From positions 45,378-109,377 of the forward strand of contig JADKGB010000013.1 of NCBI GenBank assembly GCA_016717225.1: a stretch of DNA of 64,000 nt, written 5' to 3'. The stretch's first letter is position 1. Each line of letters begins with the position of its first letter. Below the pieces are notes generated by a model. That model was not told the origin of the DNA. It made no database searches and was given only the letters and a program-made list of their open reading frames with translations. Both the position numbers and the translations under genes were made by a program. Positions 36,938-44,250 of the stretch are shown piece after piece. Origin of the DNA: Flavobacteriales bacterium (GTDB taxonomy: Bacteria; Bacteroidota; Bacteroidia; Flavobacteriales_F; PHOS-HE28).

Positions 36938-39187
36938 TTAGTTACCAGTTGGCCGCACTTTGCTGCCGATCGTCAGTCTTAGTCCACCGAATACACTTCT
37001 GCCGGGTGCCGGGTTGTAATAACGCCCACCAGGATCATTGACCTGGATCCAGCTGGTGTACTTCTGGTCCAAGAGGTTTTCCACGTGAACGAAGAAGAGT
37101 GGGGCTGTGGTTGTTCGTCCCAACCGCATGCTTAGGCGAACATGGAAAACACTTGAGCCTGAAACCGAGGCGTCCAGGTTTTTGGAAGCACGTGCAGAAC
37201 TCCGGCCCTGCCAGCCAATTTCCAAAGCACTTCCACGGTTGTGCACGATCCGGGTCAACAGCGAAGCTGCCAGATCCGGAATACCGGGAGCGCGGTACTC
37301 AATTCCATCGGCCGTGGAGACGGAATTTACTTGTGCACTGGCAGAGCCTGTTCCAAATAGGGTCCAGGCATTTTTTGGCGATGAGTTCGCCTCAACGGTG
37401 ACTTCCACTCCGCGTTGCTGGGCACGGCCTTCATTCCGATAGATCGTGCTCTCAGTTGTTTGAACGGCGGTGATCGGAAGCTCCGATCGACGGGTGTACC
37501 AGTTCAGTGAAATGCGCGCTGGCGTGGTGTCGGATCCCCAGTGGATCCCCGCTTCCAGTTCATTTATCAGCTCAGGATCCAAGTCTGTATTGAACACGCC
37601 CGTGGAACCGAGCAATTCTGAAATGGTTGGGCGGTTCACACTCTCCGCATAACGCACATGGGCCTTGATGCCGCGGACCACCAGATACTCCAACCCAAGC
37701 ATTGGAGTTGGCCTGGCGTTCGTTTTTGCATTCTGCTCAGTGGCAACAAGAAGATCGTTGTGGCGGTACGCTGTTCGCTCCAAACCAAGACCGACCAGAA
37801 GGAAAATACGCTTGCTCACTTTCGTGGTCGTTAGCGCGAACGCGTTCAAATTTCCAACCCGGGAATCGCCTTTTGTCTTCACGTCGCCGTACACGGCATT
37901 CGCATAGGTGTTCTCCTGAAGCTGGTCCCTTTCCAGCAAGGCTTCCACGCCGAATTCCCATGAGATCGGCAACTTTACCAGCGCGTGATCCCCACTGATC
38001 GAGAGCCTGGCCCCGGCGGCGCGAATGGTTTCCACCTTGTAGCCGGATAGTGCAGCCGTTGTACCGAACGGGTTCTTCTTGTCGATCAGCTGCGCGTGTA
38101 CGCCGCTGCGAATGCGGATGCTCTTGCCCATGGCCAGTTCGGTGGCAATGCCGCCCATGATCTGTTGCTTTTCGATGCGCGCATCGATCAATTTGGAGTA
38201 TGGCCTTGCACTTCGCGGGTCATTCGCCGCGGTCAGGCTGTCAATGCTGCCCGGAAGCGCCCAAGAGGCGTTCTGCCAAGTGAGAAAAACCTGGGTGATC
38301 CCCCGTTTATGCAGAAACCGGGATGTTGCGAACGCCTGATCATGTGCATTCCATTCCTGCGCCCGGTATCCGTCGTTCCGCTGGCGGACCACACCAACTG
38401 TAATGGCATTTTTTCCTTCGGAGCTGCGGGCCAACGCACCTGCGCGGAAGTAGCCGTAAGAACCGGCTATTCCCTCGATAAGCAAGTCCCGGCCCAATGC
38501 GTTCCTGAACGGTGCTGTTGTCAGCAACATGCCACTGGGTGCGCTCCCGAAAACAGGGCTCCCAATACTCCGCACAATGTCCACGGATCCTACAAGGAGC
38601 GGATCCAGTATTTCCAAGGGTGTGCTGCCATCCGCAAGCGTTAGCGGGAACGGTCCCCAATACACTTTCACGCCGCGCACGCCAAAAGTCGATCGGATCA
38701 AACTGCCCCGGATGCTTAATCGCTGTGACCCCCCGTTGCCGCGCTGATCCCATTGCACGCCCGGTGCCGTTTGCGCAGCATTGCGCAGTGACGATCGCTC
38801 GTAGCCCGCGAGCAAAGTGCTGTCAACAGAATAATTCGCGGCCAACGCCTGCCTGTCCTGCTTTCTGGGCCATGGCTCCACCGTGATCGTCGGCAATTCG
38901 TTCGAGACGCGGGTCAATTGCAACTGCCCCATCAGTTCCGCCTCGGCAAACGACATCGATAGAGCCATATGTCCTAGCGCCCTCACTTCGAAACGTGCGC
39001 AACTTTTAGCCAGACAGATGCGCCCGTTCCTGTCACTGATCGCACCAAGCGTTCCATCGGTACACAACACTGTGCAACCAACGATGGGCTTTTGGTCTTC
39101 GGCATCCACCACTATGAAACACGACTGGCCCCTACCAAGTGTGGTAAAGGCCAGCGCGCAACAAAGGATCGTACTGCGCAGGATCAC
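36938..39187 (-). CDS. TonB-dependent receptor (FecA/siderophore-like)
   Basis: An intact 749-residue outer-membrane receptor. A signal peptide (MILRSTILCCALAFTTLGRG) precedes a short carboxypeptidase-like domain (VVDAEDQKPIVGCTVLCTDG). The plug follows: LRNAAQTAPGVQWDQRGNGG, SQRLSIRGSLIRSTFGVRGV and ILDPLLVGSVDIVRSIGSP, as in FecA-like receptors. The barrel ends FGGLRLTIGSKVRPTGN, so the usual terminal aromatic is missing or shifted. An RGSLIRS plug and the lack of SusD suggest a metal chelate or siderophore substrate rather than glycan. No Fur or DtxR-type box was noticed upstream. Confidence 0.92.
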   Translation of the reverse strand: MILRSTILCCALAFTTLGRGQSCFIVVDAEDQKPIVGCTVLCTDGTLGAISDRNGRICLAKSCARFEVRALGHMALSMSFAEAELMGQLQLTRVSNELPTITVEPWPRKQDRQALAANYSVDSTLLAGYERSSLRNAAQTAPGVQWDQRGNGGSQRLSIRGSLIRSTFGVRGVKVYWGPFPLTLADGSTPLEILDPLLVGSVDIVRSIGSPVFGSAPSGMLLTTAPFRNALGRDLLIEGIAGSYGYFRAGALARSSEGKNAITVGVVRQRNDGYRAQEWNAHDQAFATSRFLHKRGITQVFLTWQNASWALPGSIDSLTAANDPRSARPYSKLIDARIEKQQIMGGIATELAMGKSIRIRSGVHAQLIDKKNPFGTTAALSGYKVETIRAAGARLSISGDHALVKLPISWEFGVEALLERDQLQENTYANAVYGDVKTKGDSRVGNLNAFALTTTKVSKRIFLLVGLGLERTAYRHNDLLVATEQNAKTNARPTPMLGLEYLVVRGIKAHVRYAESVNRPTISELLGSTGVFNTDLDPELINELEAGIHWGSDTTPARISLNWYTRRSELPITAVQTTESTIYRNEGRAQQRGVEVTVEANSSPKNAWTLFGTGSASAQVNSVSTADGIEYRAPGIPDLAASLLTRIVHNRGSALEIGWQGRSSARASKNLDASVSGSSVFHVRLSMRLGRTTTAPLFFVHVENLLDQKYTSWIQVNDPGGRYYNPAPGRSVFGGLRLTIGSKVRPTGN

Positions 39188-39249
39188 GGGCCGAAAGTAT
39201 TCCGCCGCCTTTCCACTCGCCCCTTGCCCCTTAACAGCTTACTTCTTCC

Positions 39250-39744
39250 TCACTTCTTCTTGAAGTCCAGCGAGACCGAGTTCATGCAATACCGCATGCC
39301 GGTTGGCTTCGGGCCATCATCGAACACATGCCCCAAGTGCCCGCCGCATCGGCTGCACACCACTTCGGTGCGCGTCATGCCAAAAGCTCCGTCGGTATGT
39401 TCGGCAACGGCCGTTTTTTCGATGGGCTGATAAAAGCTGGGCCAACCGGTTCCACTATCGAACTTGGTATCGCTACTGAACAACTCTTGACCACAAGCCG
39501 CACATAAGTACATCCCTTGCTCATGGTTGTCCACGTATTTGCCAGAAAAGGCCCGCTCGGTGCCTTGCTTGCGCAACACATCGAACTGTTCAGGCGTCAA
39601 TTGCTTCTTCCACTCGTCGTCGCTTTTCATTACGGTATAGGTTGGGGCTTGCTGCGTTGTTTTGCTGGGCTTGGGCGTTTGGCCGCAGGCTTGGGTGAAG
39701 GTAGCTGCTGCCAGTGCCAGGATCCAGAATGGCTTGTTGTTCAT
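39250..39744 (-). CDS. msrB: Peptide-methionine (R)-S-oxide reductase MsrB, exported
   Basis: MsrB reduces methionine-R-sulfoxide in proteins. This 164-residue form starts at 39744 (MNNKPFWILALAAATFTQAC) with a signal or lipoprotein signal, so it acts in the periplasm or outer envelope. The catalytic domain has the zinc cysteines (CAACGQE and CSRCGGHLGHVF), the substrate site TGWPSFYQPI and the catalytic Cys in RYCMNSVSL. The 51-base C-rich tract lies directly upstream of its start, so its promoter or leader has an extreme G-run in the transcript. It stands in the same direction as the TonB receptor, 62 bases upstream. Confidence 0.95.
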   Translation of the reverse strand: MNNKPFWILALAAATFTQACGQTPKPSKTTQQAPTYTVMKSDDEWKKQLTPEQFDVLRKQGTERAFSGKYVDNHEQGMYLCAACGQELFSSDTKFDSGTGWPSFYQPIEKTAVAEHTDGAFGMTRTEVVCSRCGGHLGHVFDDGPKPTGMRYCMNSVSLDFKKK

Positions 39745-39751
39745 GGGGCAA

Positions 39752-39802
39752 CCCCCCCCCCCCCCCCCCCCCCCCCCCGCCCCCCCCCCCCCCCCCCCCC
39801 CC
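39752..39802. repeat. 51-base C homopolymer tract (27 C, G, 23 C)
   Basis: Positions 39752-39778 are all C, 39779 is G, and 39780-39802 are all C. The tract begins 8 bases before the msrB start codon on its 5' side. Confidence 0.85.
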
Positions 39803-39878
39803 GGAGCATCGGGTGGCATATGCATGAACACGTGTCGTAGGGAAGACGTTCACTCGGACATACGATGGTTGCCAGGTC

Positions 39879-39911
39879 TTGGATCACATTAGCCCTTCAC
39901 TCTTACATTCG
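39879..39911 (+). promoter_or_regulatory. Candidate promoter of tRNA-Val
   Basis: TTGG at 39879-39882 and TACATTCG at 39904-39911 (near TAnnTTTG) are 21 bases apart, as expected for the Bacteroidota major sigma factor. The tRNA begins 24 bases later. Confidence 0.4.
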
Positions 39912-39934
39912 CAGCCCTTTCCACAGAACCCACC

Positions 39935-40009
39935 GGACATTTAGCTCAGCTGGTTCAGAGCACTACTTTGACAGAGTAGGGGTCACTGGTTCGAATCCAG
40001 TAATGTCCA
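39935..40009 (+). tRNA. tRNA-Val (GAC)
   Basis: 75 bases fold as a full cloverleaf. The acceptor stem GGACATT pairs with AATGTCC, with discriminator A at 40009. The D-arm is AGCTCAGCTGGTTCAGAGC, the anticodon stem-loop CTACT-TTGACAG-AGTAG gives anticodon GAC, and the T-arm contains GGTTCGAATCC. CCA is not encoded as a clean 3' end (CCC follows). Confidence 0.95.
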
Positions 40010-40087
40010 CCCGTTTTCGCCAGTGACGATTTTAACGAGCGCGTTGGTTGATCTCGCCGAAACGAAATCGCCTCGCTTCAACTTATC

Positions 40088-40615
40088 ATGAACCGCTCCC
40101 TGATCCTTTCGATATTGGCACTTCTGGGGGTGTTCGTGCTCTTCGTACGCCAAAGTTCGATGCTGGACGAGTTGAGGAAAGGCAGGATTACTGGTGCCAT
40201 AACCTCTGCACCGTTGAATACTACCAATGCTGCACCGGTTGTTGAGGTCGCGCATTATATGGGCCGCATTCAAAGCCACGCTGAAAAGCTCTGGTGGGCT
40301 GGCCAGGCGGGTAATTTGGAATTGGCCAAATTCTACCGGCATGAGATCAAGGAGGAGATGGAAGAGATCGCCAACGCGGGCATCACGAACGATGGGATCC
40401 GTGTTAGCGAGAACATGAAGGTCTATGGTATTCGTGCCATAGACGCACTGAAGGCACAGATCGCTACGGACGGATTGAAGGACTTTCCTGCGCGCTACGA
40501 AGCGTTGGTGAATACCTGCACGAGTTGCCATGCGGTTTCGGGCCATCCCGAACTGCGGATCCGCGTTCCACTGGAGAACCGCTTCACCGGCCAGGACTTT
40601 TCGATCAAACCCTAA
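40088..40615 (+). CDS. Exported single-heme cytochrome c-like protein
   Basis: A 175-residue protein with an N-terminal signal or anchor (SLILSILALLGVFVLFV). The C-terminal half contains a single heme-attachment site, C144-T-S-C147-H148, in a helical context (YEALVNTCTSCHAVSGHPEL). A helical region before it (HAEKLWWAGQAGNLELAKFY, REIKEEME-like) is like small cytochrome-c-prime-type proteins of Bacteroidota. The distal ligand is not obvious. It lies between tRNA-Val and the sigma-factor gene on the same strand, 51 bases before the latter. It is probably periplasmic and involved in electron transfer or sensing. Confidence 0.8.
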   Translation: MNRSLILSILALLGVFVLFVRQSSMLDELRKGRITGAITSAPLNTTNAAPVVEVAHYMGRIQSHAEKLWWAGQAGNLELAKFYRHEIKEEMEEIANAGITNDGIRVSENMKVYGIRAIDALKAQIATDGLKDFPARYEALVNTCTSCHAVSGHPELRIRVPLENRFTGQDFSIKP

Positions 40616-40666
40616 CGTGACCGCGCCGGCTCTCCCCCGTCGTAAGGCCATCAACTGTTCCACCAG

Positions 40667-41251
40667 TTGTTCAAGAGCAGGACAAAACGAGACCAGTCGC
40701 TGACCGACGAGGAATTGGTGTCCGTGCTCCAGAAGGAGATGGATGCTGAACGCTTTGCTGTGCTCTACGACCGCTATTCACCCAAAGTCTTCCAGAAGTG
40801 CATCGGCATGACACGGGATCGTGACTTGGCCAAGGACCTCACACACGACATTTTCGTCAAGGTATTCCTGAACCTTTCCAAATTCGATCATCGCAGCAAG
40901 TTCGGTACGTGGGTTTACAGCATCACCTACAACTACTGTTTGGACACGATCCGCAAGAGCAAACGGTTGCGTGAAGAGGAGATCGATGAGCGCACAGAAG
41001 AAGGGGTGCCTATGGACGAAAGCAGCGAGGCCCAGTTGCTCGGGTTGCGGGCAGAGCGATTGGACCATGTGCTGAAAGAGATCGAAGCGACCGATCGCGC
41101 GATCTTGTTGATGAAGTACGAGGACGAGCTTTCTGTAGTGGACATGCAGGATGCATTGGGCTTGGGTGAGAGTGCTGTGAAGATGCGTTTGCTGCGTGCG
41201 CGTGAACGAGCTATGGCGAAGTACGCCGAACTTTATCCGGAAGAGCTATGA
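40667..41251 (+). CDS. ECF-type RNA polymerase sigma factor
   Basis: A 194-residue sigma-70 family factor of the extracytoplasmic-function group. Sigma-2 is seen in YDRYSPKVFQKCIGM, AKDLTHDIFVKVF and FGTWVYSITYNYCLDTIRK; sigma-4 in ATDRAILLMKYEDELSVVDM and LGLGESAVKMRLLRARERA. An in-frame stop at 40643 leaves only a TTG at 40667 (or a CTG at 40655) as the start, so translation probably begins at TTG, which is rare. The stop overlaps the start of the next small gene (ATGA). There is no typical anti-sigma gene nearby; the overlapping 67-residue protein is the only candidate. Confidence 0.9.
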   Translation: MFKSRTKRDQSLTDEELVSVLQKEMDAERFAVLYDRYSPKVFQKCIGMTRDRDLAKDLTHDIFVKVFLNLSKFDHRSKFGTWVYSITYNYCLDTIRKSKRLREEEIDERTEEGVPMDESSEAQLLGLRAERLDHVLKEIEATDRAILLMKYEDELSVVDMQDALGLGESAVKMRLLRARERAMAKYAELYPEEL

Positions 41252-41451
41252 GCGAGAACCCGTTCAAGATCATCCGGTCCACCGACCAACCGCCCGAATC
41301 GCTCCGAAAGGAAGTGGTGAGCAGTGTGAAATTCCTCATGCTCATGATGCGGTTCGTTCAACTTTTTGTGGCCGACTTCTCGTTGGCCTTGTTCGATAAG
41401 GTGCGCAAAGCCGATGGCGGTGATGCGGCACAAACAAAACCACGTAAATAA
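41248..41451 (+). CDS. Small protein coupled to the sigma factor
   Basis: A 67-residue protein starting at the ATG overlapping the sigma-factor stop. It begins MSENPFKIIRSTDQPPESLR and has a central hydrophobic stretch (FLMLMMRFVQLFVADFSLAL) that could cross or lie on the membrane, then a basic tail. I recognise no family. Its overlap with the sigma gene suggests co-translation, so it may control the sigma factor or be its close partner; this is inference. The mechanosensitive channel gene starts 10 bases later. Confidence 0.7.
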   Translation: MSENPFKIIRSTDQPPESLRKEVVSSVKFLMLMMRFVQLFVADFSLALFDKVRKADGGDAAQTKPRK

Positions 41452-41461
41452 ACCGCTCTCC

Positions 41462-42304
41462 ATGGACCTTGAACTTTTGAAGAACAGCCTGCGCCACGCG
41501 TTCGAGCAGTACATCGTGGCCATCATCAGCGGCCTTCCAGGTATCATCAGCGGGGTCATTGTTCTATTGCTCGGTTGGTTGATAGCCAAAGTGTTGCGCG
41601 GTATTGTGAAGAGTATGGCCAGCCGCTCGGGCCTTGATGGCATGATGGAGAAAAGCGGGTTCTCGAAGGTGCTCTCCAAAGTGGGTATTTCGAAGATCTC
41701 GTCCTTCCTGAGCGGCCTTGTGTACGCATTCATTTGGCTCATTTTCATCGTCGCTGCTGCCGATGCCATGCACCTTACGGGTGTTACGAGCGCCATCAAC
41801 GCACTCTTCGCCTATATGCCAACGTTGTTCACGGCGTTGGCCATTTTCCTGGTGGGTCTTTGGGGCGGTGAATTGGTGAAGAACGCGGTTGCCACCATGA
41901 TGGAAAGCGTGGGTTTGAGCGGTGGAAAGGTGCTCGCCTCCGTTCTGTTCGGGATCATCGTGCTGTTCACGTCCATTACCGCGCTGAACATGGCCGGGGT
42001 CGATACGTCGTTGATCACATCCAATATCGTGGTTGTGATGGGGGGCATCCTCATTGCATTTTGTATCGCATATGGCTTTGCGGCACGTGAGATCCTGACC
42101 AATATCCTGAGCAGTTACTATGGAAAGGACCGTTACAAACCCGGCATGCGTGTGCGTATTGGAACGGATGAAGGAGTGATCGAAAAGATCGATAGCATCA
42201 ATATCGTGTTGCGCACACAGGATCGCTTGGTTTTGTTACCCACCAAATTGCTGATCAGCGAGCGGGTTGAGGTGATCGGCGAAATTCCTGCTACTGAAGA
42301 GTGA
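41462..42304 (+). CDS. Mechanosensitive channel-like protein with conserved TM helices
   Basis: A 280-residue membrane protein. The ATG at 41462 (MDLELLKNSLRHAFEQYIVA) is preferred to an upstream start inside the small gene. It has about five TM segments, including two copies of the conserved TM-helix motif (PGIISGVIVLLLGWLIAKVL and PTLFTALAIFLVGLWGGELV). The C-terminal domain (REILTNILSSYYGKDRYKPG, VRIGTDEGVIEKIDSINIVL) is a small MscS-like beta domain. Proteins of this type occur next to MscS in Bacteroidota. It lies 39 bases before a bona fide MscS gene, and both follow the sigma-factor gene. Confidence 0.85.
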   Translation: MDLELLKNSLRHAFEQYIVAIISGLPGIISGVIVLLLGWLIAKVLRGIVKSMASRSGLDGMMEKSGFSKVLSKVGISKISSFLSGLVYAFIWLIFIVAAADAMHLTGVTSAINALFAYMPTLFTALAIFLVGLWGGELVKNAVATMMESVGLSGGKVLASVLFGIIVLFTSITALNMAGVDTSLITSNIVVVMGGILIAFCIAYGFAAREILTNILSSYYGKDRYKPGMRVRIGTDEGVIEKIDSINIVLRTQDRLVLLPTKLLISERVEVIGEIPATEE

Positions 42305-42343
42305 CGAGATCGATCTTTCGCGTCCTTAGCCAAGTCAACTCAA

Positions 42344-43180
42344 ATGCATGACAGCGTGAACGAGCAGATCGGACAAGTGAACGTATGGGGCCAGAAGGCC
42401 ATGAGCCTTGCCATGGATTATGCCCCCAAAGTGCTTATGGCACTGCTGGTACTTTGGGTCGGTGGTATGCTTATTCGCATGGTGGCCCGGTTGCTGGGAA
42501 AAGTATTGGATCGCAAGGGGGTAGAACCCACGTTGAAGCGTTTCCTGCACAGCTTGGTGACCATCTCCCTGCGCATTCTGCTGTTCATCACAGCCATCCA
42601 GATGATGGGTGTGGAGACCACCAGTTTCGTAGCGATCATCGGTGCCGCTGGCCTTGCAGTGGGCCTCGCCTTGCAAGGAACGTTGGCCAATTTCGCTGGT
42701 GGAACCTTGATCCTTCTTTTCAAACCGTACAAGGTTGGTGACCTGATCGAAGCCCAAGGAGTATTGGGCAATGTGAAAGAGATCCAGATCTTCACAACCG
42801 TGCTGCTTACACCTGAGAACAAGACCGCGATCATTCCGAACGGAGCCATGGCCAATGGCAATATCATCAACTACAGTGCTGATGGGAAAATGCGCGTTGA
42901 TCTAACGTTCGGCATCAGTAACGATACTACCATCAGCAAAGCTCGTGAAGCCCTTTTGGCAGCGATGCAAGCGAACCCACTTGTTCTTCAAGCTCCTGCA
43001 CCTTCCGTTACCGTGAACAAGCTTACGATGGATGGTGTCGAGCTTGCCGTTCGCCCATGGTGCGACCCTGCACATTATTGGGACGTGTACTTCGGCGTCT
43101 ATGAACAAGGCCGAGATGCACTTATCGCAGCTGGAGTTAAAGGCCCTCAAAAGGAAGTGAACGTGCACAACATCGACTGA
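42344..43180 (+). CDS. mscS: Small-conductance mechanosensitive channel MscS
   Basis: A 278-residue channel that opens under membrane tension and releases solutes at hypo-osmotic shock. Three TM helices are visible; the pore helix TM3 reads GAAGLAVGLALQGTLANFAG with the typical Gly/Ala packing. The beta domain has ILLFKPYKVGDLIEAQGVLG, LTPENKTAIIPNGAMANGNI and a C-terminal alpha/beta part. The length is close to E. coli MscS (286). It is the second of two mechanosensitive-type channels in tandem, and is followed 44 bases later by a DUF3078 gene. Confidence 0.95.
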   Translation: MHDSVNEQIGQVNVWGQKAMSLAMDYAPKVLMALLVLWVGGMLIRMVARLLGKVLDRKGVEPTLKRFLHSLVTISLRILLFITAIQMMGVETTSFVAIIGAAGLAVGLALQGTLANFAGGTLILLFKPYKVGDLIEAQGVLGNVKEIQIFTTVLLTPENKTAIIPNGAMANGNIINYSADGKMRVDLTFGISNDTTISKAREALLAAMQANPLVLQAPAPSVTVNKLTMDGVELAVRPWCDPAHYWDVYFGVYEQGRDALIAAGVKGPQKEVNVHNID

Positions 43181-43224
43181 CCACCAACTTTTCGGAAGCA
43201 ACCACCACCCCCAACCAAAAAACC

Positions 43225-44190
43225 ATGAAACGACTACTAACCCTCACCATCGCCTCCTTGCCCGTGATATGCGCACAGGCCCAGGACGCTACCAAGGTCA
43301 TTCGCGAGTCCGCACCTCTATCCGCAGCGGATTCTACCGGTAAGGAATGGACCAAAGGCGCAACTTTCAACATCAACCTTACCCAGGTCAGCTTGACCAA
43401 TTGGGTTGCCGGTGGGAACAACAGTGTTGGAGGGATCGTGCTTTTCAACGGCTTCGCCAACCGCCACAAGGGAAAATACGTTTGGGATAATTCCTTGGTG
43501 TTGGCTTTTGGTGGCCAAATGCAAGCGCCACAGGGGTACAGTTTTGCGGATGGTGCTCCTACGAAAACCGATGATCGTATCGAGTTGAACAGCAAGTGGG
43601 GACGCGAGATCAAGAAGCCGTGGTATTTCTCTGCGTTGGGCCAGTTCAAGACACAGTTCACTGAGGGCTTTGATGGATCGAACAACCGGATCTCGAACCT
43701 CTTAGCGCCTGCTTACCTCATTTTGGCAGTTGGTCTTGATTACCGCCCGAACGACAACTTCTCGGTCTTCATTTCGCCAGCAGCCATGAAGTTGACCATG
43801 GTGAACGACAAGACATTGTTCGGAGGAAGCACGGATAAGGACCTGCGCGTGTTCGGAGTGAAGAACGGCAGCACTACGGAGGTGGAATTTGGGGGTTACC
43901 TGCGCGCTCAATACAAGAAGGATCTCGCGAAGAACTTCACCTTCCTGACACGTGGTGATCTGTACAGCAACTATTTGCGAAATCCACAGAATGTCGACGT
44001 TACCTGGGAGACATTGTGGACACTGAAGATCACCGACTGGTTCGCGGCATCGTTCAATACGCTGTTATTGTACGATCACGACATCGATGTGCCCAAGTTG
44101 AAGGACGTTGATGGTGTGAAAGTGCCATTTGCTGGACCCGGAACACAGTTCAAGCAAACACTCGGAATTGGCTTGACCTGGAAGCTCTGA
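43225..44190 (+). CDS. DUF3078 outer-membrane protein
   Basis: A 321-residue predicted beta-barrel. A signal peptide (MKRLLTLTIASLPVICAQAQ) precedes a mature protein rich in alternating strands, with the DUF3078 marker pattern FNINLTQVSLTNWVAGGNNS near residue 50 (the L-T-N-W-x-x-G-G-x-x-S text) and SKWGREIKKPWYFSALGQFK further on. It ends GIGLTWKL, a strand with terminal aromatic and hydrophobic residues. Function is unknown. A strong terminator follows 24 bases after the stop, so it closes the operon that may begin at the cytochrome or sigma gene. Confidence 0.88.
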   Translation: MKRLLTLTIASLPVICAQAQDATKVIRESAPLSAADSTGKEWTKGATFNINLTQVSLTNWVAGGNNSVGGIVLFNGFANRHKGKYVWDNSLVLAFGGQMQAPQGYSFADGAPTKTDDRIELNSKWGREIKKPWYFSALGQFKTQFTEGFDGSNNRISNLLAPAYLILAVGLDYRPNDNFSVFISPAAMKLTMVNDKTLFGGSTDKDLRVFGVKNGSTTEVEFGGYLRAQYKKDLAKNFTFLTRGDLYSNYLRNPQNVDVTWETLWTLKITDWFAASFNTLLLYDHDIDVPKLKDVDGVKVPFAGPGTQFKQTLGIGLTWKL

Positions 44191-44214
44191 CCAGTCACTT
44201 GACCATTGAAATCA

Positions 44215-44250
44215 CAACCCCGACACATCGTGTCGGGGTTGTTTGTTTTT
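44215..44250. terminator. Bidirectional terminator
   Basis: A 12-bp perfect stem (caaccccgacac / gtgtcggggttg) with an ATC loop, followed by a T-rich run (tttgtttttc). It lies in the convergent gap between DUF3078 and the glycosyltransferase on the minus strand, and ends at the latter's stop. Confidence 0.9.
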
